Under the pieces are notes generated by a model that saw only the letters and a program-made list of their open reading frames with translations, was not told the origin of the DNA and did not search any database. From Marinobacter sp. F3R11 (GTDB lineage: Bacteria > Pseudomonadota > Gammaproteobacteria > Pseudomonadales > Oleiphilaceae), in contig NZ_QOCH01000009.1 in assembly GCF_003318275.1 (NCBI RefSeq), positions 186,001 through 250,000 on the forward strand: a DNA stretch of 64,000 nucleotides, read 5' to 3'. The translations under genes were made by a program, and so were the position numbers. Position 1 is the first letter of the stretch, and each line of letters begins with the position of its first letter. Below, piece after piece: positions 26,007 through 34,194 of this stretch.

Positions 26007-27152
26007 TCAAGACTCCGTTAATGAGAAGATGGCCCAACCACCTACGCCTTCAAGGGAATTGGTTTCTTCCAGGGTAAAGCCGGCGTCTACCTGTACTTCA
26101 TAGCGGTAAAGCATGCCGTCTTCATCGAGGCCAAACAGAACCGGCTGTTCACCATTGGTCACAGACAGCGACACCAGATGCTTGACTTCTGTGCGGCCCA
26201 GCACCTTGCCACTCTCCAGACTTACAGCCCAGACTTCCTCAGCCCCATTCTTATGGCTGCCGTCATACGGCTCCGAATGCATGGTTATGAACATCACATC
26301 ATGAGCTTCGTTGTAGGCGACCACATCCACACCACCGGGTGCCCATGGCTCTTCCACGTCCTTGGTGAAGGAACGCTTGCTGATTAAACCGGGTGCCTTG
26401 TCACTATCGGATATCTGATAGATATTCCCGAAGAAAGAGACAAACAGAAGATCATCGCCAGCCCGCTTACCCACGATAAAAACCGGGTCTTCCTCGGCAT
26501 CAAAAATTTTGTCACTACTTTCTGGTGAACCAAACTGGCCGTCGGAGCCCAGAGAGAAGCTCTGGAAGCGCCCGTCGCCACAAGCTGTTGTGAACTTCAC
26601 TGAATCTGCTGCGGGGAATACGCCAAAGCACCCAGGAGTAGGAACTTCCTGCAGGACACTGCCATCCTTCAGATCCACCACTGTTACTGACGTAGCTGGT
26701 GTGGCGTTTTGTACAAAGGCGTAATTGTCGTCGTATGAAATGGCAAGTACCGCGTTGGACGGAGCAACTTGAGCGGCTTTTTCAGGCACTACGACTTCCT
26801 GAAGTAGGGTCAGGGTAGGAACGTCAAATTCCTGAACTACAGACTCTGTCGGACCATAAGTAATTCGTTTTGCGTAATGGGACAAGCTATAGAGGCGGGT
26901 AAAGTCGCTATTGGCGGCCATCTGGCCGACAAGACCGAAACTCAGATTTCCTTTCACACTGAGGTCGTCTCTGGACAGAACCACGGTCTGGCTTGCGCCA
27001 TCCCAGCTCTGATCCAGAACAAACAGATTCGGGCCAGGCTGAATCTGCTCTTCAACCGTCAGTATTTCTGGCTCAAATGTATCCGCAGCCTGCACCGTTC
27101 CTGAAAGCAGAACGCTTGCCAGCGCAGCGAGGGCCAACCTTGAGCTGTGCAT
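26007..27152 (-). CDS. aauB: TTQ-dependent amine dehydrogenase heavy chain (beta-propeller)
   Basis: A 381-residue periplasmic subunit with a signal peptide ending at VQAADTF. The rest is a seven-bladed beta-propeller of the MauB/AauB family. Segments such as YAFVQNATPATSVTVVDLKDG and FTTACGDGRFQSFSL match my recollection of the aromatic amine dehydrogenase heavy chain. It forms an alpha2beta2 enzyme with the TTQ light chain that oxidises primary amines to aldehyde and ammonia. The ATG at 27150-27152 has GGAGG upstream. The exact amine cannot be read from the sequence. Confidence 0.92.
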   Translation of the reverse strand: MHSSRLALAALASVLLSGTVQAADTFEPEILTVEEQIQPGPNLFVLDQSWDGASQTVVLSRDDLSVKGNLSFGLVGQMAANSDFTRLYSLSHYAKRITYGPTESVVQEFDVPTLTLLQEVVVPEKAAQVAPSNAVLAISYDDNYAFVQNATPATSVTVVDLKDGSVLQEVPTPGCFGVFPAADSVKFTTACGDGRFQSFSLGSDGQFGSPESSDKIFDAEEDPVFIVGKRAGDDLLFVSFFGNIYQISDSDKAPGLISKRSFTKDVEEPWAPGGVDVVAYNEAHDVMFITMHSEPYDGSHKNGAEEVWAVSLESGKVLGRTEVKHLVSLSVTNGEQPVLFGLDEDGMLYRYEVQVDAGFTLEETNSLEGVGGWAIFSLTES

Positions 27153-27206
27153 ATTAAACCTCCGAATGTATTTAAGGGGGCGTTGATACGCTCCTGAAAC
27201 GGAAGT

Positions 27207-27223
27207 TTGCATAAGCTATGCCA
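27207..27223 (-). promoter_or_regulatory. Sigma-54-like promoter of the amine dehydrogenase operon
   Basis: On the minus strand TGGCATAGCTTATGCAA contains the invariant GG-N10-GC of sigma-54 (RpoN) promoters and a TGGCA -24 box. Transcription would start near 27197, about 45 nt before the heavy-chain ATG. A nitrogen-regulated promoter would suit an amine oxidase. No sigma-54 activator gene is in the window. Confidence 0.5.
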
Positions 27224-27226
27224 CTT

Positions 27227-27248
27227 CGGGGTTTTTTGCTTAACCCCG
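27227..27248. repeat. Hairpin upstream of the amine dehydrogenase promoter
   Basis: CGGGGTT and AACCCCG form a 7-bp stem with an 8-nt loop. It is followed by TTTTATT on the plus strand, so it looks like a plus-strand terminator, but no plus-strand gene precedes it. It lies in the 299-bp gap 27153-27451. I saw no other feature there apart from the sigma-54-like site. Confidence 0.35.
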
Positions 27249-27451
27249 TTTTATTGGCCACTGAACAGCCAGCATGATCAATTGATGAACAGCAGATTGC
27301 AATAATACCGGGCAGGAAAGGCCGGCATTCCGGGAATTCCGCACCAAAACAGTAAAACAGGAGCAAAAACAGTGCAGATAAAGATTCAGCCGGATTGCAA
27401 AGTCAAAGCGGTGGCTGCTCACGCAGGCATGGCGCGGGCAGCCAGAACCCC

Positions 27452-28543
27452 CTAACGGGCGGAGCGACGGGCAATCAATGCTAACGGGCCACCACCCGGC
27501 GGCCCCTGATGTTCAGCACCACCGGATACATATATCATCGGGTTACCAATAGCTGCAGCCAGCACTGCACCGACAACAGATCGTGCGTGACGGGTATGAT
27601 TGATGTCCGAATCGTCCAGCATGGTGTTGCGATACCCACGCACGCGACCACTGGGATCAGCTTCAGCTTTTGCGAGAATCTGGATGATATCGAACCCTTC
27701 CGGTGCAAGTTCCCTGGCGCTCTGACACGCCCGCTCAAGCACTCCTGCATCCAGCGCATCCGTCATAACGTCGTGACATATAAACAGATCACCGTCGGAC
27801 GCAGGGGAGTTACCCAGTACAACCACCTCACAGCAGTCCAGCTCAGCGCCCGCCGACGCTGAGGCAACGGCTGAGTAGCTATGGAAGTCCGTGCAGTTGA
27901 GTCCGGCAACGGCATTGGCATCGGTAAACCCGCGCTCTCCGAGCCCTATCGCGATACCAAGTGCAGACGCTCCTCTGGAGTATGCCATGGATTTATAGGT
28001 TTCAGTGGTGATGGTCGTACCGCCAGTGTCTGCAAAATCAGAAGACACCAGTAACGGACACTTTACCTGCACAAAATGAACATCTGCGGGATCGGCAATA
28101 CCGGCATCGCTCATAGCCGCCCTGGTAGCCTCAGACACCAGGCGAATCTGTTCTTCCCGGCCCAATGCTGTTGGCGTGATCACAGGGGTTCTTGCGACAC
28201 CAGCAGCAAAAGCTTTTTTCCCGTCGGTGCGGAGGTTATCCGCCGAGGCCTTTCCTGAGCGGCTGATAACCGTCAGATGCGGGCTCAAAACACCTTCAGT
28301 CCCCCCGGACATAACCATGGAAATGGCTGCCGCCTTCTCTGCACCGAGGTATTCCCGGAACAACGCCTTCAGCTCGCTGGCCATGTACGCACGGGTAAAA
28401 TCGTTCACACAACCATTGCCTTCGGTCTTTCCAAGAATGGCAATAACCTCGCTGGCTCGTATATCACTGTTATCTATAGCAAGGCGGAGACCGCTCACGT
28501 CGCCTGGATGATCAATCGGAATAGTATGGACATGGCAATGCAT
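27452..28543 (-). CDS. Ring-opening amidohydrolase (cyanuric acid hydrolase/barbiturase family)
   Basis: A 363-residue member of the AtzD/TrzD/barbiturase family, which hydrolyses cyanuric acid or barbituric acid. The threefold serine-lysine arrangement is visible: Lys39 (GKTEGNG) with Ser79 (MSGGTEG), Lys161 (VQVKCPLL) with Ser228 or Ser230, and Lys292 (AKAEAD) with Ser340 (VSGGAEHQGPPGGGP). The ATG at 28541-28543 overlaps the stop codon of the ABC permease gene (TGATG), so the genes are coupled. The ABC importer suggests a nitrogen heterocycle is taken up. The choice between cyanurate and barbiturate cannot be made here. Confidence 0.92.
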   Translation of the reverse strand: MHCHVHTIPIDHPGDVSGLRLAIDNSDIRASEVIAILGKTEGNGCVNDFTRAYMASELKALFREYLGAEKAAAISMVMSGGTEGVLSPHLTVISRSGKASADNLRTDGKKAFAAGVARTPVITPTALGREEQIRLVSEATRAAMSDAGIADPADVHFVQVKCPLLVSSDFADTGGTTITTETYKSMAYSRGASALGIAIGLGERGFTDANAVAGLNCTDFHSYSAVASASAGAELDCCEVVVLGNSPASDGDLFICHDVMTDALDAGVLERACQSARELAPEGFDIIQILAKAEADPSGRVRGYRNTMLDDSDINHTRHARSVVGAVLAAAIGNPMIYVSGGAEHQGPPGGGPLALIARRSAR

Positions 28544-29331
28544 CAATCAGCTCCTTCCTGCTGCCAAAAAATAAAATGGCGATCAATCGCCTCAAGAATC
28601 CAGAAAAATGCCAGCCCGATGAACGCGGCAGCGAAGATGGCAGAGAACATAATGTCGGTATCCAGATGGTACGACGACACCAGAACCACATATCCCAACC
28701 CGGCATTTGCACCAACAAACTCACCGACAATCGCACCCACAACTGCCAGGGAGCTGGAAATCTTCAGCGCAGACATGACATACGGGAGGCTGGCAGGCAG
28801 CCGTAACTTCCAGAAAATTTCCTGCCGGCTGGCCTGATAGGTCCGGAAGAGTTCATCACTCTCGGCGTCGATGGACCGCAAGCCCTTCACACTGTTGATC
28901 AACACAGGGAAGAAGCAGATCAGGGCTGATGCTGCAATTTTCGAAGCCATCCCCGTACCCAGCCAAACCACCAGCAAGGGAGCCAGGGCAACCAGGGGTG
29001 TGGTTTTAAGGGCAATAGCCACAGGAAAAAGACTCAACTCGACAGGCCGGAAATGTACAAACATTACCGCGACAAAGAAGCCGGCAATATTCGCAATCAA
29101 AAAGCCCCATAAGGTCTCCTGAAGCGTTACCCATGTATGGTTAATCAGGTCCGAATCCATGGCATCCAGCACGTCAGACGGTGCCGGTAGCATATAGGCC
29201 GGAATGTCAAAGACATGAACAGATACTTCCCAGGCCACTAGCAACAGGCTGATAAACACCAGCGGGTACAACAGTGCGTCGTAGCGTTTGAGAATCCCGA
29301 GTGGCATACGTCTGGATACATCAGTCCTCAC
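28543..29331 (-). CDS. ABC transporter permease (SsuC/ThiX type)
   Basis: A 262-residue inner-membrane permease with six helices, of the nitrate/sulfonate/taurine type, with an EAA-like loop around ESDELFRTYQASRQEIFWKLRLPASLPYV. The GTG at 29329-29331 has GGGAG seven bases upstream and overlaps the end of the ATPase gene; an ATG at 29307 is the alternative start. Its stop overlaps the start of the ring-opening hydrolase gene. It should import the pyrimidine- or triazine-like substrate. Confidence 0.88.
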   Translation of the reverse strand: MRTDVSRRMPLGILKRYDALLYPLVFISLLLVAWEVSVHVFDIPAYMLPAPSDVLDAMDSDLINHTWVTLQETLWGFLIANIAGFFVAVMFVHFRPVELSLFPVAIALKTTPLVALAPLLVVWLGTGMASKIAASALICFFPVLINSVKGLRSIDAESDELFRTYQASRQEIFWKLRLPASLPYVMSALKISSSLAVVGAIVGEFVGANAGLGYVVLVSSYHLDTDIMFSAIFAAAFIGLAFFWILEAIDRHFIFWQQEGAD

Positions 29332-30154
29332 GGTGCAGCTCCCGTCGCAGTCTGGCGATTGTCTGTTGATAAGGCTGAGTTTCTTCAATACTGACGAAAC
29401 CAGCGCTTCGTGGCTTCGGTAACGGCACGTCAATAATCGTACGTATTCCCGCAGGGCGACTGCTCAGAACCACCACCCGATCGGACAGGCTGACTGCCTC
29501 GTGCAGCGAATGGGTAACCATGACAATGCTTTTGAGCCCGTTTGCCCGGTTCTCCCAGAGTTTCAGCAGTTCAAGATTCAGTGTGTCCCGGGTCATTTCG
29601 TCGAGCGCGCCGAAAGGCTCATCCATCAAGAGCAGCTCCGGTTCAGCCGCCAGAGTCCGGGCAAGTGCGACTCGCTGTTGCATGCCCCCGGACAACTGTT
29701 TCGGGTAATAGTTGGCGTAAGCGAGCAGTCCGACAAGCTCGAGTGCGGCTTCGGCCTTACCCCTGCGAAGGCTCTGGGGCGTTTTTTGCGGCCCCAGAGA
29801 GAGGCTGAGTTCTACGTTTCCGCGAACGGTAAGCCAGGGCATAAGAACCGGCTTCTGGAATGCCATGCCGCGGCGCGGCCGGACCTTCGGGAATATCACC
29901 TTGCCAGCACCCGAGCTGTCATCAGCATCCGGCTTCAGCAGTTCGAGCATCAACCTGAGCGTTGTGGATTTCCCACAGCCGCTGGGGCCGATAATGGATA
30001 CAAATTCACCCTGCCTGATTTCCAGGTCAATATTTCGCAATATGTGTGTATCGTTCAGGGTAAGGCTGCAGTTCTGAAGAGTCAGGAGCGGATCCCCCAC
30101 CAGGGCGTTACCGCCCTGAGAGTCCGCCGGGGCCTGTATGGCTGTCGATTGCAT
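29321..30154 (-). CDS. ABC transporter ATP-binding protein (SsuB/TauB type)
   Basis: A 277-residue ATPase with Walker A GPSGCGKST, signature LSGGMQQRVALARTL, Walker B LLLMDEPFGALD and switch histidine in MVTHSLHEAV. Its start codon overlaps the stop of the binding-protein gene (TAATG), so translation is coupled. It energises the permease at 28543-29331. Confidence 0.94.
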   Translation of the reverse strand: MQSTAIQAPADSQGGNALVGDPLLTLQNCSLTLNDTHILRNIDLEIRQGEFVSIIGPSGCGKSTTLRLMLELLKPDADDSSGAGKVIFPKVRPRRGMAFQKPVLMPWLTVRGNVELSLSLGPQKTPQSLRRGKAEAALELVGLLAYANYYPKQLSGGMQQRVALARTLAAEPELLLMDEPFGALDEMTRDTLNLELLKLWENRANGLKSIVMVTHSLHEAVSLSDRVVVLSSRPAGIRTIIDVPLPKPRSAGFVSIEETQPYQQTIARLRRELHRED

Positions 30155-31152
30155 TAGTTACTCTGTTCCAGGAATTCGTTTGTGTAGACATTTTCAAGTT
30201 CCTGCTTCTCGTCCAGGAACTCCAGGGATAGCAACTGTTCCTGAAGATTCTCCCATGCCATCCGGGTCATAGTGCCCAGTGGGGGCTGTTCAGGGGCAAG
30301 CAGAGGAATACTGGCATTCATCATCGCCAGCTCGTGTTCAAAACTCAGTTTGTCGCTGTACTTCATACCAAAACGGGCAACTTCTTCCGGGTTTTCCAGT
30401 GCATAGGCCCAGCCCCGGAAACTTGCGCGGACAAACGCTTCGACCATTGCAGGATCGGATTCAATGAGATCATCGCGGGCAAAAAGCGTATCGGCGTAGA
30501 AGTTGATACCGTAGTCCTCAGGCGATATGACATTGACGTCGTATCCCTTCTCCTGCACTGCGATCACTTCGTTAATCACATAACCGGGCCAGGCCTGAAC
30601 CTGACCGTTCAGCAAGGGGCTCAGGTCGTATTTAACCGGCATTTCTCTTATCGCCGTCTTTTCCAGACCAGCAGCCTGAACCATGGCGCGGTAGGTCAAC
30701 TCCTCATTGCCTCCGAGCTTCACACCCGCCAGTTTTCCCTGCAGATCCTCCAGCGTTTCAATGCCCGAATCCGCCATTGCAAACAAAGCAAAGGGTGTTT
30801 TCCGGTAAACGGCCCCTACCGCTGTGATCGGTACACCTTTTTCTCTGGCCAGCAGGATCTGATCTGCTCCGGTAATACCGAAGTCTTCGCTGCCGGATGC
30901 AACCATTTGCACAGCCGGGAAGTCGACACCGCCGGGACGAATCTCGACATTGAGCCCGGCCTCTTCATAAAAACCTTTCTCTTTTGCCGCGTAGAACCCG
31001 GCAAACTGGGCCTGATGTACCCATTTAAGCCTGAGTGTCACGTCTTTCAGGTCACTTGCAGCTGCCGCCTGTGAAACTACGGCAAAAACAAATGTGAGCC
31101 ACATCATAAAGATCGGCCTTACCATGCCTGCGGTCATTCGGTCGTTTTTCAT
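30154..31152 (-). CDS. ABC transporter substrate-binding protein (NMT1/THI5-like)
   Basis: A 332-residue periplasmic protein with a signal peptide to about residue 32 (AAASDLKD). Then comes the NMT1/THI5 fold start VTLRLKWVHQAQFAGFYAAKEKGFYEEAGL. Members of this family bind pyrimidine precursors of thiamine and other planar heterocycles, which fits a cyanurate- or barbiturate-type ligand. GAGAGG precedes the ATG. It is the first gene of the unit and diverges from the LysR gene. Confidence 0.92.
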   Translation of the reverse strand: MKNDRMTAGMVRPIFMMWLTFVFAVVSQAAAASDLKDVTLRLKWVHQAQFAGFYAAKEKGFYEEAGLNVEIRPGGVDFPAVQMVASGSEDFGITGADQILLAREKGVPITAVGAVYRKTPFALFAMADSGIETLEDLQGKLAGVKLGGNEELTYRAMVQAAGLEKTAIREMPVKYDLSPLLNGQVQAWPGYVINEVIAVQEKGYDVNVISPEDYGINFYADTLFARDDLIESDPAMVEAFVRASFRGWAYALENPEEVARFGMKYSDKLSFEHELAMMNASIPLLAPEQPPLGTMTRMAWENLQEQLLSLEFLDEKQELENVYTNEFLEQSN

Positions 31153-31204
31153 GTCTGCCTCTCATATGCAACGGATGTTCTTTGGATCATCACAACAATA
31201 GTGA

Positions 31205-31216
31205 CTCACGAGTGAG
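31205..31216. promoter_or_regulatory. Palindrome in the LysR/ABC divergent region
   Basis: CTCACGAGTGAG holds a perfect CTCAC/GTGAG inverted repeat with a 2-bp centre. It lies in the 174-bp gap between the binding-protein gene and the divergent LysR gene, next to a candidate promoter, so it may be a LysR site. Confidence 0.4.
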
Positions 31217-31217
31217 C

Positions 31218-31245
31218 TTGACAAGCGACAAATTTAGCTCATAGT
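31218..31245 (+). promoter_or_regulatory. Candidate sigma-70 promoter of the LysR gene
   Basis: TTGACA (31218-31223) and CATAGT (31240-31245) are spaced by 16 bp and point at the LysR gene at 31327. The -35 box is a full consensus match; the -10 box matches 4 of 6. The adjacent palindrome at 31205-31216 would let a regulator act here. Confidence 0.4.
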
Positions 31246-31326
31246 GATGCCAAAAAAGCATCACTCTACAAGCGCTGAACTGGCCATTCCGGACACCGCC
31301 AGCATTCATATGGAGAGACTTTCATC

Positions 31327-32241
31327 GTGCAGCACATCCGTTATCTTCACTACGTTGACGAAGTAGCCAAAGCCGGTTCGATTCGCAAAGCTGCGGAGCG
31401 CCTGAACATAGTGTCCTCGGCGGTTAACCGCCGGATTCTGGACATCGAACGTGAGGTAGGTGCCCAGCTTTTTGAACGTTTGCCACGAGGGGTCCGGTTG
31501 ACGTCTGCAGGGGAGATTTTTGTCGCCTATGCACGCAGCCAGATGTCGGAAACTGAAAGGATGAGATCAGAAATTGAGGCTTTGAACGGCCTCAGACGAG
31601 GAGAGGTCAGGCTGGCGGTCATTGAAGCGGCGAGCGCAGATTTTCTTCCGCGCCTGATCGCAGATTTTCAACGCAGATACCCAAAGGTCGCCTTTAGAAC
31701 AACCGTTTGCGGCAGGGATGAGGTTATGCAACTAGTGCTGAATTTTGAAGCCGATCTCGGGCTGGCACTGAACCCGCCAGCCGAAGCCAAATTCAGACCC
31801 TTGATGGTAATGGACCAGCGGGTCAGGGCCCTGGTGGCCGCCGACCATCCACTCACCAGGCTACATTCAGTGCGAGTTCTGGACTGCCTGGACTACCCGG
31901 TAGCCCTGCCAGCGCCATCGTTAGGAGGGAGGGTGCTGCTGAACACCTTCCTTGCCAATTCATCTATTAATATCGAGCCAGCTCTTGAGTCGAATTCATA
32001 TGAAATGATGCGGAATTTCGCCAGGCTGGCGGGCGGCGTATGTTTTCAGGTGGATATAGGAATTTCGCCCCGGCGTGAGACCGATGCCCCCCTGCTTTCT
32101 AACGACCTTGTGGCATTACCATTAACCGACAGCCGCCTTCCTGTGGGGAAGCTGGTTATGGGGATGCATCACGACCGGGCCCTGCCTGTCGCCGCCGCAA
32201 AATTTGCCCAGGAAATGGAGCTGGCTCTATCGGCCTTTTAG
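31327..32241 (+). CDS. LysR-family regulator of the ring-opening hydrolase/ABC locus
   Basis: A 304-residue LysR protein: helix-turn-helix in the first 60 residues (YVDEVAKAGSIRKAAERLNIVSSAVNRRILDIEREVGAQLFERLPRG) and a periplasmic-binding-like effector domain. The GTG start at 31327 has GGAGAG upstream. It diverges from the ABC/hydrolase operon, the usual layout for a LysR activator that senses the substrate or product. Confidence 0.9.
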   Translation: MQHIRYLHYVDEVAKAGSIRKAAERLNIVSSAVNRRILDIEREVGAQLFERLPRGVRLTSAGEIFVAYARSQMSETERMRSEIEALNGLRRGEVRLAVIEAASADFLPRLIADFQRRYPKVAFRTTVCGRDEVMQLVLNFEADLGLALNPPAEAKFRPLMVMDQRVRALVAADHPLTRLHSVRVLDCLDYPVALPAPSLGGRVLLNTFLANSSINIEPALESNSYEMMRNFARLAGGVCFQVDIGISPRRETDAPLLSNDLVALPLTDSRLPVGKLVMGMHHDRALPVAAAKFAQEMELALSAF

Positions 32242-32436
32242 CAAACCTGCAGGCCTCTGTAACCTGATTCGGGCAAGGCCTGCCAACCCTCTCCACTGCA
32301 CAAATTTGCCAATCGACTTCCGCGCATCCGCCATTGGTGGGCTTCTACTCAACCCATACACTGCTTACAGCAGCCCACGCCATACAAAACAAATAGCTGC
32401 GCAACAAAGACAAAAATCAAAACAAGAGGTCTTTAA

Positions 32437-33531
32437 ATGAAACTGCTCAAGCATCTTCATATGCGCAAGGTAACCTATGCCTGCGCTCTTGTATTTTCAG
32501 TCTCCATGGGCCTGAGCGCATCCTTGGCCAACGCCCGAACACTGAACTACGCCACTCCTGCCTCCCCTACCGACCGTCCTACCAACCAGGTTCTGCGCTG
32601 GTGGGGCGATGAAATCGCAAAACGTACCAACGGCTCTGTTGACGTTAAAATACACTGGGCGCAGAGCCTGCTGAAGTACAAGGATTCCGCACGCGGCATT
32701 CAGTCCGGTATCGCTGATATGGGGCCAATGACCCCGGAATACTCTTTGGCGATAACCCCACTTCTGTCCGTATCCCAATCAGAACTCGGTTCGGGCAACA
32801 ACTACATAGCGGTCGAGGCCTGGCGCAGGGCTGTCGACGGCTTCGAGCCCATAGACAAAGAAGCTGCCCGTAGTGGCCTTCGCCCCATTGGCTACTATTC
32901 CAGCGGTGTTCGCGTGAACATGAGCACAACCCGCCCCTACCTTACACCGGACGATTTCAAAGGCGACAAAGTACGCCTCACACCACGTTCAATGAACGCA
33001 GCGAAAGCGAACGGCTGGAAGGTGACTCCGGTCAACATTACCTTCGCAGATTTCTATTCCGCTATGGAACGCGGCACCATCGACGGCGCCCAGAGTTACC
33101 TTTATCTGATGCCCCCTTACAAACACAACGAGGTGGCAAAATATGTGGTAGAGCCCGGCATCGGGCAATCCATGATTGTTGTTGTGATGAACAACAGAGT
33201 CTGGGAAAGCTTGTCAGACACTGAAAAACAGGTATTTGAAGAACTTGCTCCGGTCTTCAGTGAGAAAATGGCCCAGGCCGGGCTTCAGGAGGTTGATATT
33301 GCAGTAGACCTTCTCAACAACAGCCCGGATTATCCTGTTGAGTACTACAAGCTGACGGATGAGCAGCGCAAGGTCTGGGAGGAACAGATGGTTCCGGCAG
33401 TCGATGAGTACATCGCTGATCTTGCCAAACGCAACCCCGCAGCAACAGAACTGCACGAGCGCTTTCTTGCAGAGTTGTACAACGTTGAGGAGGAAGTACG
33501 CGAACAGGGTTACCCCTGGCAGCGCAACTGA
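32437..33531 (+). CDS. TRAP transporter solute-binding protein (DctP type), second system
   Basis: A 364-residue periplasmic binding protein with a signal peptide ending near LANARTLNYA. The core segment around RPYLTPDDFKGDKVRLTPRSMNAAKANGWKVTPVNITFADFYSAMERGTIDGAQS matches the DctP ligand-binding region. It lacks the CxxC cysteines of the other two binding proteins in the window. It is the first gene of a plus-strand TRAP-ligase unit. Upstream, CTGCT-TAC-AGCAG (32361-32373) is a short inverted repeat. Confidence 0.93.
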   Translation: MKLLKHLHMRKVTYACALVFSVSMGLSASLANARTLNYATPASPTDRPTNQVLRWWGDEIAKRTNGSVDVKIHWAQSLLKYKDSARGIQSGIADMGPMTPEYSLAITPLLSVSQSELGSGNNYIAVEAWRRAVDGFEPIDKEAARSGLRPIGYYSSGVRVNMSTTRPYLTPDDFKGDKVRLTPRSMNAAKANGWKVTPVNITFADFYSAMERGTIDGAQSYLYLMPPYKHNEVAKYVVEPGIGQSMIVVVMNNRVWESLSDTEKQVFEELAPVFSEKMAQAGLQEVDIAVDLLNNSPDYPVEYYKLTDEQRKVWEEQMVPAVDEYIADLAKRNPAATELHERFLAELYNVEEEVREQGYPWQRN

Positions 33532-33607
33532 TGGCAGTCACCGGGGCAGCAGCAGTACCTCCGCCCCGGTACTTCAACGATGCGCTGGATAAACGGAGGG
33601 TATTTTC

Positions 33608-34153
33608 ATGACCAGACTCAGCCAGTCTATTCCACGGGCAATAAACTCGGTGGACCGCCAGATTGTCCGCTTCAGCCAGCTATTGTTGGCACTGATGGTC
33701 GTCGTGACGTTTTTGTCTGTGGTAGGGAGAACCTTTTTCTCACAGGCCGTGCCTGACGATCTGTTGATTTCCGAAATGATCATGGTTGCCATCGTATTTC
33801 TGCCTATGGGCTACGTTCAGTCGGCTGGCGCCCATCTGGAAGTCACGGTTATTACCGACCACTTTCCCCGGAAGATCCAATCGGTACTGGTGACCCTGGG
33901 ACTGATTCTTGGCGTCATATTCTTCGGCCTGATGACCTGGCTCAGTGCCCGCGTGGCCTGGGAGTCATGGGAGTTCGGCGTAATCGCCTACGGCAGCGCA
34001 CTGGATCTGCCCGAGTGGCCAATCCGGGCCCTGATCCCCCTGGGATTGTCCTGGTGGTGTGTCCGCATGTTCGTCCAGTTGATTTTCCCATCCAGCCGGC
34101 CCGACCATGAATCAGAACTCACTCAGGCTCTTGAAGAAACCGAAGTCCACTGA
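33608..34153 (+). CDS. TRAP transporter small permease (DctQ type), second system
   Basis: A 181-residue protein with four membrane helices and the DctQ pattern (FLSVVGRTFFSQAVPDDLLISEMIMVAIVFLPMGYVQ). GGAGGG lies ten bases before the ATG. It is followed 41 bp later by the large permease. The C-terminus is short and acidic. Confidence 0.92.
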   Translation: MTRLSQSIPRAINSVDRQIVRFSQLLLALMVVVTFLSVVGRTFFSQAVPDDLLISEMIMVAIVFLPMGYVQSAGAHLEVTVITDHFPRKIQSVLVTLGLILGVIFFGLMTWLSARVAWESWEFGVIAYGSALDLPEWPIRALIPLGLSWWCVRMFVQLIFPSSRPDHESELTQALEETEVH

Positions 34154-34194
34154 TTCAACCCATTTTTATAACAAACAGAACAGGTGTGTGAACA

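Noticed and set aside
27227..27248. Hairpin with TTTTATT looking like a transcription terminator
   Set aside because: It points along the plus strand where no gene precedes it, and the minus-strand side has no T-tract, so I list it only as a repeat.
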